A stretch of 64,000 nucleotides of DNA from Streptomyces sp. ST2-7A (GCF_021390475.1 NZ_JAJUWS010000022.1:37818-101817); one strand, 5' to 3'. Shown: positions 38,272-47,523, numbered from the stretch's first letter. Translations and numbers: made by a program. Notes: generated from the letters alone by a model not told the origin.

Positions 38272-39657
38272 GTGTCGTGTCCGTTCCCCTCCTCTCCCTC
38301 CTCCCCGGGCGCTCCCGGCGCCCCGGCGGTGTCGTCGCCCGCCGGTTCCCGCCCCACCGGCGGGATATCCCCCGCCCCCGGCGGGTGCCCGGTCACGGGC
38401 CCGGTGCCCGAACTGTTCGGCCGCGAGTTCGCCGCCGACCCCTATCCCGCCTACGCCTGGCTGCGCGAGAACGCCCCTGTGCGCCGGGTGACCCTCCCCA
38501 GCGGCGTCTCCGCCTGGCTCGTCACCCGATGGGAGGACGCCCGCCGCACCCTGGCCGACCCCCGGTTGAGCAAGAACCCCGACCGTCACGGCCCGACGGA
38601 GCACGAGCGCGGCCGGGTCGGCATCCCGGGGGAGCGAGGTGCGAACCTGATGACCCATCTGCTCAACATCGACCCGCCGGACCACACCCGGCTGCGCCGC
38701 CTGGTCTCGGCCGCGTTCACCCCACGCCGGGTGGCGGCCTTCGCGCCCCGGGTGGAGGAACTGACGGATCGCCTGATCGACGGGTTCGCCGGTCGGGGGT
38801 CGGCCGACCTCATCCATGAGTTCGCCTTTCCGCTGCCCATCTACGCCATCTGCGACCTCCTCGGTGTTCCGGAGGAGGACCACGACGACTTCCGCGACTG
38901 GGCGGGGATGATGCTGCACACCGCCGGGAGGCGCGGCGGGGTGGGTCGGGCGGTGAAGCGGATGCGGGCGTACCTCTCCGAACTCATCGACCGCAAGCGG
39001 GCCGAGCCGGGCGACGACCTCATCACGGCCCTCATCCGGGCCTCGGACGACGGGGAGCACCTCACCGGCGAGGAAGCCGCCGCGATGGCCTTCATCCTGT
39101 TGTTCGCCGGCTTCGAAACCACCGTCAACCTGATTGGCAACGGGGTGTATGCCCTGCTTCGTCACCCGGATCAGATGGAGTACCTGCGGGCCGCCGTGCG
39201 AGCCGGCGACGAGGCGGCGGTGGACCGCGCGGTCGAGGAACTGCTGCGCTGGGACGGGCCGGTGGAGATCGCCACCTGGCGTTTCGCCCGCGAACCGTTG
39301 ACGGTCGGCGGGCAGCGGATCGACACCGGGGACCCGGTACTGGTGGTGCTCGCGGCCGCCGACCGGGACCCCGAACGTTTCCCGGAGCCCGATCGGTTGG
39401 ACCTGACGCGGGGTGACCAACAGCACCTGGGATACGGTCACGGTGTTCATTACTGCCTCGGGGCCCCGCTGGCCCGGCTGGAGGGCCGCATCGCGCTGTC
39501 CGCCCTCCTGACCCGCCTCCCCGACCTGCGGCTCGCCGCGGATCCGGCGGAACTGCGGTGGCGCGGTGGGCTCATCATGCGGGGTCTGCGCGCCCTGCCG
39601 GTGGAATTCCGGTGCGAAAAGGACCTCCGGGTGGGTAACGCTCCGTCAACATTGTGA
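38272..39657 (+). CDS. Cytochrome P450 (CYP107-like)
   Basis: A 461-residue soluble haem monooxygenase. The I-helix oxygen-activation motif FAGFETT, the K-helix EELLR (ExxR), and the haem loop YGHGVHYCLGAPLARLEG with the Cys ligand are all present. Sequence style is that of bacterial CYP107-type enzymes, which hydroxylate macrolides and other small substrates; the substrate is not known. The start is uncertain: the GTG at 38272 adds about 45 Pro/Ser-rich residues before VPELFGREFAADPYPAYAWLRE, and a later GTG at 38402 is possible. No ferredoxin gene is adjacent. Confidence 0.9.
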   Translation: MSCPFPSSPSSPGAPGAPAVSSPAGSRPTGGISPAPGGCPVTGPVPELFGREFAADPYPAYAWLRENAPVRRVTLPSGVSAWLVTRWEDARRTLADPRLSKNPDRHGPTEHERGRVGIPGERGANLMTHLLNIDPPDHTRLRRLVSAAFTPRRVAAFAPRVEELTDRLIDGFAGRGSADLIHEFAFPLPIYAICDLLGVPEEDHDDFRDWAGMMLHTAGRRGGVGRAVKRMRAYLSELIDRKRAEPGDDLITALIRASDDGEHLTGEEAAAMAFILLFAGFETTVNLIGNGVYALLRHPDQMEYLRAAVRAGDEAAVDRAVEELLRWDGPVEIATWRFAREPLTVGGQRIDTGDPVLVVLAAADRDPERFPEPDRLDLTRGDQQHLGYGHGVHYCLGAPLARLEGRIALSALLTRLPDLRLAADPAELRWRGGLIMRGLRALPVEFRCEKDLRVGNAPSTL

Positions 39658-39803
39658 TCTGCGCGTGATCCATGCGGGATCGGCTTGTGATGAGCCGCAT
39701 GGTTTGGCTAGGTTCTGGCGCAACCGCAACGGTGTTCGGCTTCGGGTGAGATCCCGGGGTGATGCTCGCGGGGTCCGTTTGGTTCCATCGAGAGGCCTTC
39801 GTC

Positions 39804-40886
39804 ATGCTTTCCGGGTCCGGTCGTCATCGTCGCCCTCGTCAGGCCCCCGCGTTCCTGGTCGCCGCAGGCGTCACCGGCGCGGGCGCGGCACTCCCCCTCC
39901 TCGGCGCGGGGGCGGCGCAGGCGGTCGACGGCGAGACCTGGGATCGGGTCGCCCTGTGCGAGAGCGACGGTCAGTGGACCGCCGACACCGGCAACGGCTA
40001 CTACGGTGGCCTGCAGTTGCCGCTGAAGCTGTGGATCGAATACGGCGGCGAGGAGTTCGCCGACACCCCGGACCTCGCGAGCCGCGGCCAGCAGATAGCC
40101 GTGGCCGAGCGCATCCTCGCCGACCAGGGCCCCGGTGCCTTCCCGGACTGCGCGCACAGCGGCGGCCTGCTGGGCGCGGTGCGCGAGGCGCGGGAGGCGG
40201 AGGCGGCCGCCGAGCGGCAGGCGGAGGGCGAGGCCGCCGCGCCCTCGCGGTCCCGCCACATCTCGGCGATCGTCGATGACACCGGCTATGGCCTCGGCGT
40301 CGTCCCGGCGGCCGGCGACTCCGCAGTCGAGGAGCGGGAGTCCGCCGCGGAGAGCGCGGAGGCCTCCTCCGGCGGCCGGCACCGCGGCATCCCCGACCCG
40401 AACGAGACCGACCGGGCCGACGAGCCCTCCTCGGGCCGGCACGCCGCCGATCGCGACGCGGTGGACACCGACACCGAGGTGGACGCCGAGCGGAGTGACA
40501 CCTCCGAGCGCGCTTCCGGCGACGGCAAGCCCTCCGGCGGGAACGGGAAGGGCTCCGGCACCGACGGGAAGAGCAGCGACGCGGGCGACGACGCCGCCGA
40601 CGCGACGGAGAGCACCGTGGTCGACCCCTCCGTGTACGAGGTGCTGCCGGGCGACTCGCTGGAGGGCATCGCCGACGAGCGGACCGTGGACGGTGGCTGG
40701 AGCGCCCTGTACCGGGCGAACGAGACCCTCATCGGCTCCGACCCCGACCGCATCGTGCCGGGGCAGGTGCTCACCCTCGACACCTCGGGTGTCACCGGAG
40801 CCACCGTCAGGGCGGCGGGGGACGCCGACACCGAGGTGGACGAGGACCTCGAGGACGAGGGCGCGGCCGGCGGCACGCAGGGCTGA
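39804..40886 (+). CDS. rpfB: Resuscitation-promoting factor with C-terminal LysM
   Basis: A 360-residue secreted muralytic enzyme. It has a twin-basic signal peptide (SGRHRRPRQAPAFLVAAGVTGAGAALPLLGAGAAQA), then the lysozyme-like Rpf domain with the catalytic Glu in WDRVALCESDGQW and the paired Cys of FPDCAH. A linker of about 180 charged, low-complexity residues follows, then a LysM domain (YEVLPGDSLEGIADE, IVPGQVLTLD). Rpf proteins cleave peptidoglycan during spore germination. The ATG at 39804 has GAGAGG 8 nt upstream. It is a tandem partner of rpfA; the symbol follows my recollection of the S. coelicolor order. An inverted repeat (CCATGCGG/CCGCATGG, 39670-39702) lies in its leader. Confidence 0.9.
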   Translation: MLSGSGRHRRPRQAPAFLVAAGVTGAGAALPLLGAGAAQAVDGETWDRVALCESDGQWTADTGNGYYGGLQLPLKLWIEYGGEEFADTPDLASRGQQIAVAERILADQGPGAFPDCAHSGGLLGAVREAREAEAAAERQAEGEAAAPSRSRHISAIVDDTGYGLGVVPAAGDSAVEERESAAESAEASSGGRHRGIPDPNETDRADEPSSGRHAADRDAVDTDTEVDAERSDTSERASGDGKPSGGNGKGSGTDGKSSDAGDDAADATESTVVDPSVYEVLPGDSLEGIADERTVDGGWSALYRANETLIGSDPDRIVPGQVLTLDTSGVTGATVRAAGDADTEVDEDLEDEGAAGGTQG

Positions 40887-41053
40887 GGCCCCGTCCCGCC
40901 GGGGCCCTCGCGGCCCCGGCGGGCCCTCCCGTCGGCCCTCGGTTCCCGTGGTGGGTCCGGGCTCTCCCGGCCCTTTCCCCGGGCGCCGGTGTTCCCACCG
41001 TCCGGTCGCTCCCACCCCCCGGACGGCCGGGGCCGCCGGCCCTCCCCAACCGC

Positions 41054-41178
41054 CTCTCGCCCGGCGCCCTCTCGCCCGGCGCCCTCTCGCCCGGCGCCCT
41101 CTCGCCCGGCGCCCTCTCGCCCGGCGCCCGGCGCCCGGTCGCCCGGCGCCCGGTCGCCCGACGCCCGGTCGCCCGGCG
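41054..41178. repeat. 15-bp tandem repeat array with degenerate extension
   Basis: Five exact copies of CTCTCGCCCGGCGCC occupy 41054-41128. Variants of CGGCGCCCGGTCGCC continue to about 41178. The array is noncoding and accounts for long spurious reading frames on the minus strand. Confidence 0.9.
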
Positions 41179-41969
41179 GCCCCCGGGTCCGGCGTCCCGC
41201 CTTCGGTTCCTCCCCGGCCACTTCCCCCGTGCCGGTCCACCGCCGTGTTCCCCGGCCCACTCCGGGCGGTGCCCGACGCCGGTTCCCGGGGCCCGGCCGG
41301 TTCCCGGATCGGGTGGAGCCCGTTCCGGCCTCCCCGCCCCTCCGTCGGGCCGCGGTGCCGACTCCGGTGCCGACTCCGGGGCGGACTCCTGTCGGCGCCG
41401 ACCCACCGGCGCCCCACCCCACCGGCACCCCATCGGCGATCCGGGCCCCGGCTCTCCCGGTCGTCGGTCGGTCCCCGCGGGGTCGGACCCCTTCCTCCCG
41501 CCCCCGGTCGGTTCCCGGTCCTCCCGACTCCGGGCGGTCTCCCGGACCTTGGTCCCGGGTCCTCCGGCCCATCCGGGGGCGGGCCATACACCATCCGGGA
41601 CGGGTCGTACGACGGCGCCGGCGCGCGCGGCAGGGGGTGCTCCGCCTCCGCAGGCCCCTCGACGCTTCGACCACGCGGGGCGCACCGGCGGTTCGCGACT
41701 CGGGCCGTACGGGTCAATTGTCCATTTTGGGGTGATGTCGCGAAGGGTGCAGGGGTGAGGAAAAGTCAGTTTCCGGGCGTCTTCCGGCGTTCGGGGTGCC
41801 GGGCATTTTGTGACGATATGACGGCTCGAGGCTGCGCTGATCGTGTGACCATCGTCTCGTGGTAATACGGTTGTGGCGAGTGTGTACCACTCCTTCGAAT
41901 CGTCTGTGACCTGCGGTGACAATGCCTCGCCCCCGTCAAGTGTCGTCCGTGACGCGATCTTGATTGTTC

Positions 41970-41999
41970 TTGAATCGTGATGCTCGCTGTGTCTAGTGT
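41970..41999 (+). promoter_or_regulatory. Candidate promoter of rpfA
   Basis: TTGAAT (41970-41975), an 18-nt spacer, and TAGTGT (41994-41999) resemble a housekeeping -35/-10 pair. A start near 42006 would place the whole riboswitch in the leader. Confidence 0.5.
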
Positions 42000-42024
42000 C
42001 GCCACGCTCGTTCCACAACGGGCA

Positions 42025-42240
42025 CCTTGGACCGCACGCCGAATCCTGCCGACGGTCCGGAGGTCATGCCGTCGTACGCGTCAGCACCGCAGGCAGGAGC
42101 GGGGGACCCAGGTAGGTCGCCGGTCCGGAGTCCATCCGGAGCGGCTCGGGGTGAAGCCGGCGGAGGAGCGCGAGAAGCGTTCCTCCACCGGCCGGGCAAC
42201 TCACCACGCCCGAACCCGACAGCTCACCTCGTAGGCGTTC
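42025..42240 (+). promoter_or_regulatory. ydaO/yuaA-type cyclic di-AMP riboswitch in the rpfA leader
   Basis: The conserved blocks of this large riboswitch class appear in order: CGCCGAATCCTGCCGACGG, GCAGGAGCGGGGGACCCAGG, CTCGGGGTGAAGCCGG, and the strongly conserved 3' block CCCGAACCCGACAGCTCACC followed by TCGTAGGCGT. The class binds c-di-AMP and in Streptomyces controls rpfA and other wall hydrolases. The gene follows 16 nt later. Confidence 0.93.
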
Positions 42241-42256
42241 GGTGAGAAGGAATCTC

Positions 42257-42961
42257 ATGCTGTTCTCCGGTAAGGGTCGTCACCGTCGCCCCTCCAAGCC
42301 CACCCGTCTCGCCGTGGCGGCCGGTGTCACCGGCGCCGCCGTGGCCATCCCCGTCATGGGCGCCTCCGCCGCCTCCGCCGCCCCGGTCGCCACCTGGGAC
42401 CGCGTCGCCCAGTGCGAGTCCGGCGGCAACTGGTCCATCAACACCGGCAACGGCTACTACGGCGGCCTGCAGTTCTCGCAGTCCAGTTGGGAGGCGGCCG
42501 GTGGCACCCGGTACGCCTCGCGTGCCGACCTGGCGGGCAAGGACCAGCAGATCGCCACCGCCGAGCGCCTGCTCTCGATGCAGGGCCCGGGTGCCTGGCC
42601 GCACTGCAGCGTGGTGGCCGGCCTGACCGCGGGTGGCCCCGCCGCCGAGGTCAACCCCAACGGCGGCGGCCAGAGCGCCCCCGCCGAGTCCGCCCCGCAG
42701 CAGCAGTCCCAGCCGCAGGCGCAGCCCCAGCAGCAGGCGCAGCCGCAGCAGAGCGCCCCCGCGGCCTCCGACTCCGGGCAGAAGGCCAACCGCGGCACCG
42801 AGCGCTCCGCGACCGGCAACTACACCGTGGCCGCGGGCGACACCCTGCACAAGATCGCCACCGCCCACGGCACCACCTGGCAGAAGGTGTACGAGGCCAA
42901 CAAGGACGTCGTCGGCTCCAACCCGAACCTGATCTTCCCCGGGCAGAAGCTGAACGTCTGA
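42257..42961 (+). CDS. rpfA: Resuscitation-promoting factor RpfA (Rpf domain + LysM)
   Basis: A 234-residue secreted peptidoglycan hydrolase. A signal peptide (GRHRRPSKPTRLAVAAGVTGAAVAIPVMGASAASA) leads to the Rpf domain ATWDRVAQCESGGNWSINTG with catalytic Glu and the Cys pair ending GAWPHCS. A Gln/Pro/Ala-rich linker (residues about 135-180) and a LysM domain (YTVAAGDTLHKIATAHGTTW, LIFPGQKLNV) complete it. It acts in germination and vegetative wall turnover. The ATG at 42257 has AAGGA 6 nt upstream. Expression is expected to respond to c-di-AMP through the leader riboswitch. Confidence 0.95.
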   Translation: MLFSGKGRHRRPSKPTRLAVAAGVTGAAVAIPVMGASAASAAPVATWDRVAQCESGGNWSINTGNGYYGGLQFSQSSWEAAGGTRYASRADLAGKDQQIATAERLLSMQGPGAWPHCSVVAGLTAGGPAAEVNPNGGGQSAPAESAPQQQSQPQAQPQQQAQPQQSAPAASDSGQKANRGTERSATGNYTVAAGDTLHKIATAHGTTWQKVYEANKDVVGSNPNLIFPGQKLNV

Positions 42962-43326
42962 TCGTCGATTCGACGGGCCCGGCCGATCGGCGGGTCGAAC
43001 GACACCTCGATCGAGACATCGATCGCCGAGTCGATCGGCACCCCGATCGGGGACGGCCCCTCCGGGCGGATGCGCCCGGGGTCCTCTCCCGGTGCGGCGG
43101 CCCGCGACGGTCCGGCCGGACGTCGCGCTTCGCCGCACCGGGTTTTCTTCTCCTCGTAAACAAAAAGATGCCTTGCCGCTCCACCCCCTCCCGCCTGCGG
43201 TGATTCACCCGAAGGGGGGCACGGGGGCGGCGCGGTGACGTCCGAGGGGCGAGCCGGCGGGGCCCGGGGGGCCGGCGGCCCGATAGGCTCGGACCGCTGG
43301 AAACCGACCACACGAAGGAGAACCGC
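42962..43326. other. Spacer between rpfA and eno
   Basis: About 365 bases without a gene. The first 95 contain six GATCG motifs within imperfect inverted repeats, which may form the rpfA terminator. A short less GC-rich stretch around 43141-43172 probably belongs to the eno promoter. Confidence 0.5.
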
Positions 43327-44613
43327 GTGCCGTCCATCGACGTCGTCGTAGCCCGGGAAATCCTCGACTCCCGAGGCAACCCCACCGTCGAGGTCGAGGT
43401 CGGCCTCGACGACGGCAGCACCGGCCGCGCGGCGGTGCCCTCCGGCGCCTCCACCGGCGCCTTCGAGGCCCTCGAGCTGCGGGACAAGGACCCCGAGCGC
43501 TACAACGGCAAGGGCGTGGAGAAGGCCGTTCTCGCCGTCAGCGACCAGATCGGCCCGGAGCTGCTGGGCTACGACGCCTCCGAGCAGCGCCTGATCGACC
43601 AGGCCATGCTCGACCTGGACGCCACCCCCGACAAGTCCTCGCTGGGTGCCAACGCCATCCTCGGTGTCTCACTGGCGATCGCCCACGCCGCGTCGGTCTC
43701 CGCCGACCTGCCTCTCTTCCGGTACCTGGGTGGCCCCAACGCCCACGTGCTGCCGGTCCCGATGATGAACATCCTCAACGGTGGGTCGCACGCCGACTCC
43801 AACGTGGACATCCAGGAGTTCATGATCGCCCCGATCGGCGCGGAGTCCTTCTCCGAGGCGCTGCGCTGGGGCACGGAGGTCTACCACAAGCTCAAGTCCG
43901 TGCTCAAGGAGCGCGGTCTGGGCACCGGCCTGGGCGACGAGGGCGGCTTCGCCCCCGACCTGGGCTCCAACCGCGAGGCCCTGGACCTGATCCTCGAGGC
44001 CATCAAGGGCGCCGGTTACACCCCCGGCCAGGACATCGCCCTGGCCCTGGACGTCGCCGCCTCCGAGTTCCACAAGGACGGCTCCTACGAGTTCGAGGGC
44101 CGGTCCCGGACCGCCGAGGAGATGACCGACTACTACGCCGAGCTGGTCGACGCCTACCCGCTGGTCTCCATCGAGGACCCGCTGTTCGAGGACGACTGGG
44201 ACGGCTGGGCGAAGATCTCCGCCCGCCTGGGCGAGCGCGTCCAGCTGGTCGGTGACGACCTGTTCGTCACCAACCCCGAGCGGCTCCAGCGCGGCATCGA
44301 CGGGAAGATCGCCAACTCCATGCTGGTCAAGGTCAACCAGATCGGTTCCCTGACCGAGACCCTGGACGCCGTCGAGCTGGCCCACCGCAGCGGCTACACC
44401 TGCATGATGTCCCACCGCTCCGGCGAGACCGAGGACGTCACCATCGCCGACCTGGCCGTCGCCACCAACTGCGGCCAGATCAAGACCGGTGCCCCGGCCC
44501 GTTCCGAGCGCGTCGCCAAGTACAACCAGCTGCTGCGCATCGAGGAGCTGCTGGAGGACGCCGCCGTCTACGCCGGTCGCAGCGCCTTCCCGCGCTTCCG
44601 CCCGCAGGGCTGA
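43327..44613 (+). CDS. eno: Enolase
   Basis: A 428-residue glycolytic enzyme converting 2-phosphoglycerate to PEP. Landmarks: AREILDSRGNPTVEVEV, PSGASTGAFEALELRD, the magnesium ligands in ALDVAAS, SIEDPLFEDDW and VGDDLFVTNP, and the signature LVKVNQIGSLTETLDAV, then MMSHRSGETED. Length is standard. The GTG at 43327 has GAAGGAG 6 nt upstream. It opens the conserved group eno-divIC-DUF501-ppx. Confidence 0.98.
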   Translation: MPSIDVVVAREILDSRGNPTVEVEVGLDDGSTGRAAVPSGASTGAFEALELRDKDPERYNGKGVEKAVLAVSDQIGPELLGYDASEQRLIDQAMLDLDATPDKSSLGANAILGVSLAIAHAASVSADLPLFRYLGGPNAHVLPVPMMNILNGGSHADSNVDIQEFMIAPIGAESFSEALRWGTEVYHKLKSVLKERGLGTGLGDEGGFAPDLGSNREALDLILEAIKGAGYTPGQDIALALDVAASEFHKDGSYEFEGRSRTAEEMTDYYAELVDAYPLVSIEDPLFEDDWDGWAKISARLGERVQLVGDDLFVTNPERLQRGIDGKIANSMLVKVNQIGSLTETLDAVELAHRSGYTCMMSHRSGETEDVTIADLAVATNCGQIKTGAPARSERVAKYNQLLRIEELLEDAAVYAGRSAFPRFRPQG

Positions 44614-44815
44614 CACCCCCCGCCGGCCGACCGGGACGCGCCCGCCCCCCGACGCCGCCTCCCGCCGCCCCGGCAGCCTGTCGCCGTCCCGTCCCCGGTC
44701 ACCGTCCCGTACGGTGGCCGGGGACGGTTGTTCGGGCCGTTCGGCATGTTCGGACCGGGAGGTTCGGCCCCGCCCGGGCACCGGGGACCGAGGGAGACCG
44801 ACGGAGGAGGAGCGG

Positions 44816-45307
44816 GTGGCCGAGGGGCGGGGCAGGTTCTCCACCACGACCCGCATCAAGGTGCTGGGCGAGCAGGCCGCGGCCCGGGTCTACCGTGCGC
44901 AGAGCCGCCGTCTGCGCCGCCCCGCCCGTCGGGGTCGGTTGACCGGACGGGCCGCGCTGCTGGCCCTGGTGGTCTGCGCGCTGGCGGTGGCCCTGGCCTA
45001 CCCGCTGCGCCAGTACATCTCCCAGCGCTCGGAGATCGCCGAGCAGGAGCGGTTGGCGGAGGAGGCTCGCGAGCGCGTCGAACAACTGCGCGACGAGAAG
45101 GCCCGCTGGCAGGACCCCGCCTACGTCGAACAACAGGCCCGCCGTCACCTGCACTGGGTACGGCCCGGCGAGTACGGCTTCGTGATGCCCGAGGCCGCCG
45201 AAGCGGTCGAGGAACCCGAACGCGCCGATCGCGGGCGCGGCGCCGTCGCCCGCCCCTGGTATGACAACCTCTGGGACGGCGTGGACCGCGCCGACCGGTC
45301 CCGCTGA
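44816..45307 (+). CDS. divIC: DivIC/FtsB-like septum formation initiator
   Basis: A 163-residue bitopic membrane protein. A basic N-terminal segment of about 43 residues is followed by one membrane helix (AALLALVVCALAVALAYPL) and an extracytoplasmic coiled coil (SEIAEQERLAEEARERVEQLRDEKARWQDPAYVEQQAR), the DivIC/FtsB pattern. Such proteins join FtsL and DivIB/FtsQ in the divisome. The GTG at 44816 has GGAGGAGGAG a few nt upstream. Position after eno and before DUF501/ppx is conserved in actinomycetes. Confidence 0.9.
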   Translation: MAEGRGRFSTTTRIKVLGEQAAARVYRAQSRRLRRPARRGRLTGRAALLALVVCALAVALAYPLRQYISQRSEIAEQERLAEEARERVEQLRDEKARWQDPAYVEQQARRHLHWVRPGEYGFVMPEAAEAVEEPERADRGRGAVARPWYDNLWDGVDRADRSR

Positions 45308-45419
45308 ACCCGAAGGGTCCCGCGGGGATCGGCCGAGCCCGCCGGCCCGCAGAGCCCGGGGGCGGCCGTCGTGGATCGTCGCGGGCCGTCGGAACGATCG
45401 AGGAGACACCCCACCCGTC

Positions 45420-46055
45420 ATGCACACCCCACCCCCGCAGACCGAGTCGCAGCCGCCCACCGAGGCGGACATCGCGGCCTTCCGCGAGCAGATGGGACGG
45501 CCCCCGCGCGGGCTGCGCGCCATCGCCCACCGCTGCCCGTGCGGCAACCCGGACGTGGTGGAGACCGCCCCCCGCCTGGAGGACGGCACTCCCTTCCCCA
45601 CCACCTACTACCTCACCTGCCCCCGGGCGGCCTCCGCGATCGGCACCCTGGAGTCCGAGGGCGTGATGCGGGAGATGAACGAGCGGCTGGCCGGTGACCC
45701 CGACCTCGCCGCCGCCTACCGCCGCGCCCACGAGGACTACCTCGCCCGCCGCGACGCCATCGAGGTGCTGGAGGGCTTCCCCAGCGCCGGCGGGATGCCC
45801 GATCGGGTCAAGTGCCTGCACGTACTGGTGGGGCACTCCCTCGTCGCGGGGCCCGGCGTCAACCCACTGGGGGACGAGGCACTGGCCATGCTGCCCGAGT
45901 GGTGGCGGAAGGGACCCTGCGTCCCGGCCGGAACCGGGCCCGGGACCGCCGACATCACCGGAACCGCCGACACCACCGGGACTCCCGACATCACCGGGAC
46001 TCCCGACATCACCGGGACTCCCGACATCACCGGGGAAACGCGAGGGGATCGATGA
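45420..46055 (+). CDS. DUF501 domain protein with repetitive C-terminal tail
   Basis: A 211-residue protein of the DUF501 family (LRAIAHRCPCGNPDVVETAPRLEDGTPFPTTYYLTCP, DRVKCLHVLVGHSLVAG), conserved between divIC and ppx in actinobacteria but of unknown function. Two Cys clusters (CPCG and YLTCP) might bind metal. Its last 30 residues are a D-I/T-T-G-T-A/P repeat encoded by an 18-bp tandem array. The TGA overlaps the ATG of ppx by 4 bp. The ATG at 45420 is the only plausible start, with GAGGAG about 13 nt upstream. Confidence 0.88.
   Translation: MHTPPPQTESQPPTEADIAAFREQMGRPPRGLRAIAHRCPCGNPDVVETAPRLEDGTPFPTTYYLTCPRAASAIGTLESEGVMREMNERLAGDPDLAAAYRRAHEDYLARRDAIEVLEGFPSAGGMPDRVKCLHVLVGHSLVAGPGVNPLGDEALAMLPEWWRKGPCVPAGTGPGTADITGTADTTGTPDITGTPDITGTPDITGETRGDR
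45978..46031. repeat. 18-bp tandem repeat in the 3' end of the DUF501 gene
   Basis: Three exact copies of GGGACTCCCGACATCACC, preceded by two or three diverged copies from about 45942. The repeat keeps the reading frame and runs to within 20 bp of the ppx start, so copy-number change would alter the tail without a frameshift. Confidence 0.9.
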
Positions 46056-47041
46056 CCATCCACCGGGTCGCCGCCGTGGACTGCGGCACCAACTCCATCC
46101 GCCTGCTGATCGCCGACATCGACACCGTCACCGGCACCCTCACCGACCTGGACCGCCGGATGGAGATCGTCCGGCTCGGCCAGGGCGTGGACCGCACCGG
46201 GGCCTTCGCCCCCGAGGCGCTGGAGCGCACCTTCGCCGCCTGCCGGCAGTACGCCGAGGCGCTCGAGCGGCACGGTGTGGGCGCCGACGCCGTGGCGACC
46301 GGCGCACTGCGCTTCGTCGCCACCTCCGCCTCCCGGGACGTCTCCAACCGCGAGGAGTTCGTGAACGGCGTCCGGGAGATCCTGGGTGTCGAACCCGAGG
46401 TGATCACCGGTGACGAGGAGGCGCGGCTCTCCTTCACCGGCGCCACCCGGGAACTGGTCGGCCGTGACGACCTGCCCGGCCCCGCCCTGGTGGTGGACAT
46501 CGGAGGCGGGTCCACCGAGTTCGTGCTCGGGGAGTTCGGCGGCGCGGTGCGGGCCGGCCGCAGCGTGGACATCGGCTGCGTGCGCCTGACGGAGCGCCAC
46601 CTCGTGCGCGACGGGGTCCCGGTCGAGCCGGTGGACGCCGGGCGTCGGGAGGCGCTGCGGGCGGACATCCTGGCCGGCCTGGACCGCGCGGCCGAGGTGG
46701 TGTCGCTGGGGGAGGCGGGAACCCTGATCGGTCTGGCCGGTTCGGTCACCACCGTGGCCGCCCTGGCGCTGGATCTGCCGGAGTACGACTCCGAGGCCAT
46801 CCACCACGCCCGCGTCGACCGGGAGACCGTCCGCGCGGTCACCGACCGACTGTTGGCCTCCACCCACGCGGAGCGGGCCGAGCGGGCGGTGGTCCACCCG
46901 GGCCGGGTGGACGTGATCGGCGCCGGCGCGCTGATCCTGGACACGATCATGGAGCGGACCGGTGCCCGTGAGGTGATCGCGAGCGAGCACGACATCCTCG
47001 ACGGCATCGCCTGGTCCGTGACGGCCCGACTCGCCGACTGA
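46052..47041 (+). CDS. ppx: Exopolyphosphatase / Ppx-GppA family phosphatase
   Basis: A 329-residue ASKHA-fold phosphatase. The phosphate-1 motif AAVDCGTNSIRLLIADI, a catalytic-Glu region TGDEEARLSFTGA, phosphate-2 VVDIGGGSTEFVLG and the later GLAGSVTTVAALAL are present. The short, single-core form is the actinobacterial type, acting on polyphosphate and/or pppGpp. It is translationally coupled to DUF501 (ATGA) and ends in a strong terminator. Confidence 0.93.
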   Translation: MTIHRVAAVDCGTNSIRLLIADIDTVTGTLTDLDRRMEIVRLGQGVDRTGAFAPEALERTFAACRQYAEALERHGVGADAVATGALRFVATSASRDVSNREEFVNGVREILGVEPEVITGDEEARLSFTGATRELVGRDDLPGPALVVDIGGGSTEFVLGEFGGAVRAGRSVDIGCVRLTERHLVRDGVPVEPVDAGRREALRADILAGLDRAAEVVSLGEAGTLIGLAGSVTTVAALALDLPEYDSEAIHHARVDRETVRAVTDRLLASTHAERAERAVVHPGRVDVIGAGALILDTIMERTGAREVIASEHDILDGIAWSVTARLAD

Positions 47042-47049
47042 GGGGTGGT

Positions 47050-47088
47050 CCCCGACGGCCCGGGCGGACCCCGCCCGGGCCGTCGGGG
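47050..47088 (+). terminator. Terminator after ppx
   Basis: A perfect 18-bp stem (starting CCCCGACGGCCC) with a 3-nt loop, 8 nt after the ppx stop. Confidence 0.9.
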
Positions 47089-47206
47089 GTTCACCGCCCA
47101 CCGCCGTGCCGGGGGTGTCGTGGCCGGCTTCCGAGGTGGTCCGCCGGTCGCTCGGGTCCCTTCGGGGAGCCGCGACACGCGGCCTGCCCGCCTCGCTCCG
47201 GAAACT

Positions 47207-47224
47207 TCGTGAAGTTGTTCACAT
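47207..47224. promoter_or_regulatory. Rex-type operator (distal)
   Basis: TCGTGAAGTTGTTCACAT matches the Rex consensus TTGTGAACGCGTTCACAA at both conserved arms (GTGAA-N4-TTCAC). Rex is the NADH/NAD+-sensing repressor of respiratory genes in Streptomyces, and ndh is a known type of target. It stands 350 bp before the ndh start. Confidence 0.6.
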
Positions 47225-47523
47225 GGGAAATCCCCCCATCCGGGGGTCCGGGGGCGTCAAGGGGGCCCGGAAGCCCCCGTTCGGCCCCCGGGAGGCCCCG
47301 AACGGCCCCCCGGACTTCCGGTGATCACCGCGTGACATCCGGGTTGCGACGGGGTGAAGCCGACCTCACGTCGAGGTGTGACCGGTCTCCTCGATCTGAT
47401 ATTTACGCAGCTCATACGGGGGCTTGCGTCCGGAGACGCGTGCCTCCCGGAGGCCCCGGTCGTCAAGCGATTCCATGATCACGAACAAGGGGGTGCGCAG
47501 TATAACAGAAGTGTCCGGGGAGC

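Larger units (their letters stand above)
40887..42256. other. 1.37-kb spacer between rpfB and rpfA
   Basis: No supported gene. The left half is low-complexity with a tandem repeat (41054-41178). The right 550 bp is less GC-rich and holds the rpfA promoter and the c-di-AMP riboswitch. Confidence 0.7.

Noticed and set aside
39658..39803. A possible second c-di-AMP riboswitch before rpfB
   Set aside because: None of the conserved ydaO blocks is present; only an 8-bp inverted repeat is seen.
42962..43060. Cluster of six GATCG motifs as a methylation or protein-binding array
   Set aside because: The motifs fall into imperfect inverted repeats right after rpfA, so a terminator structure is a simpler explanation.
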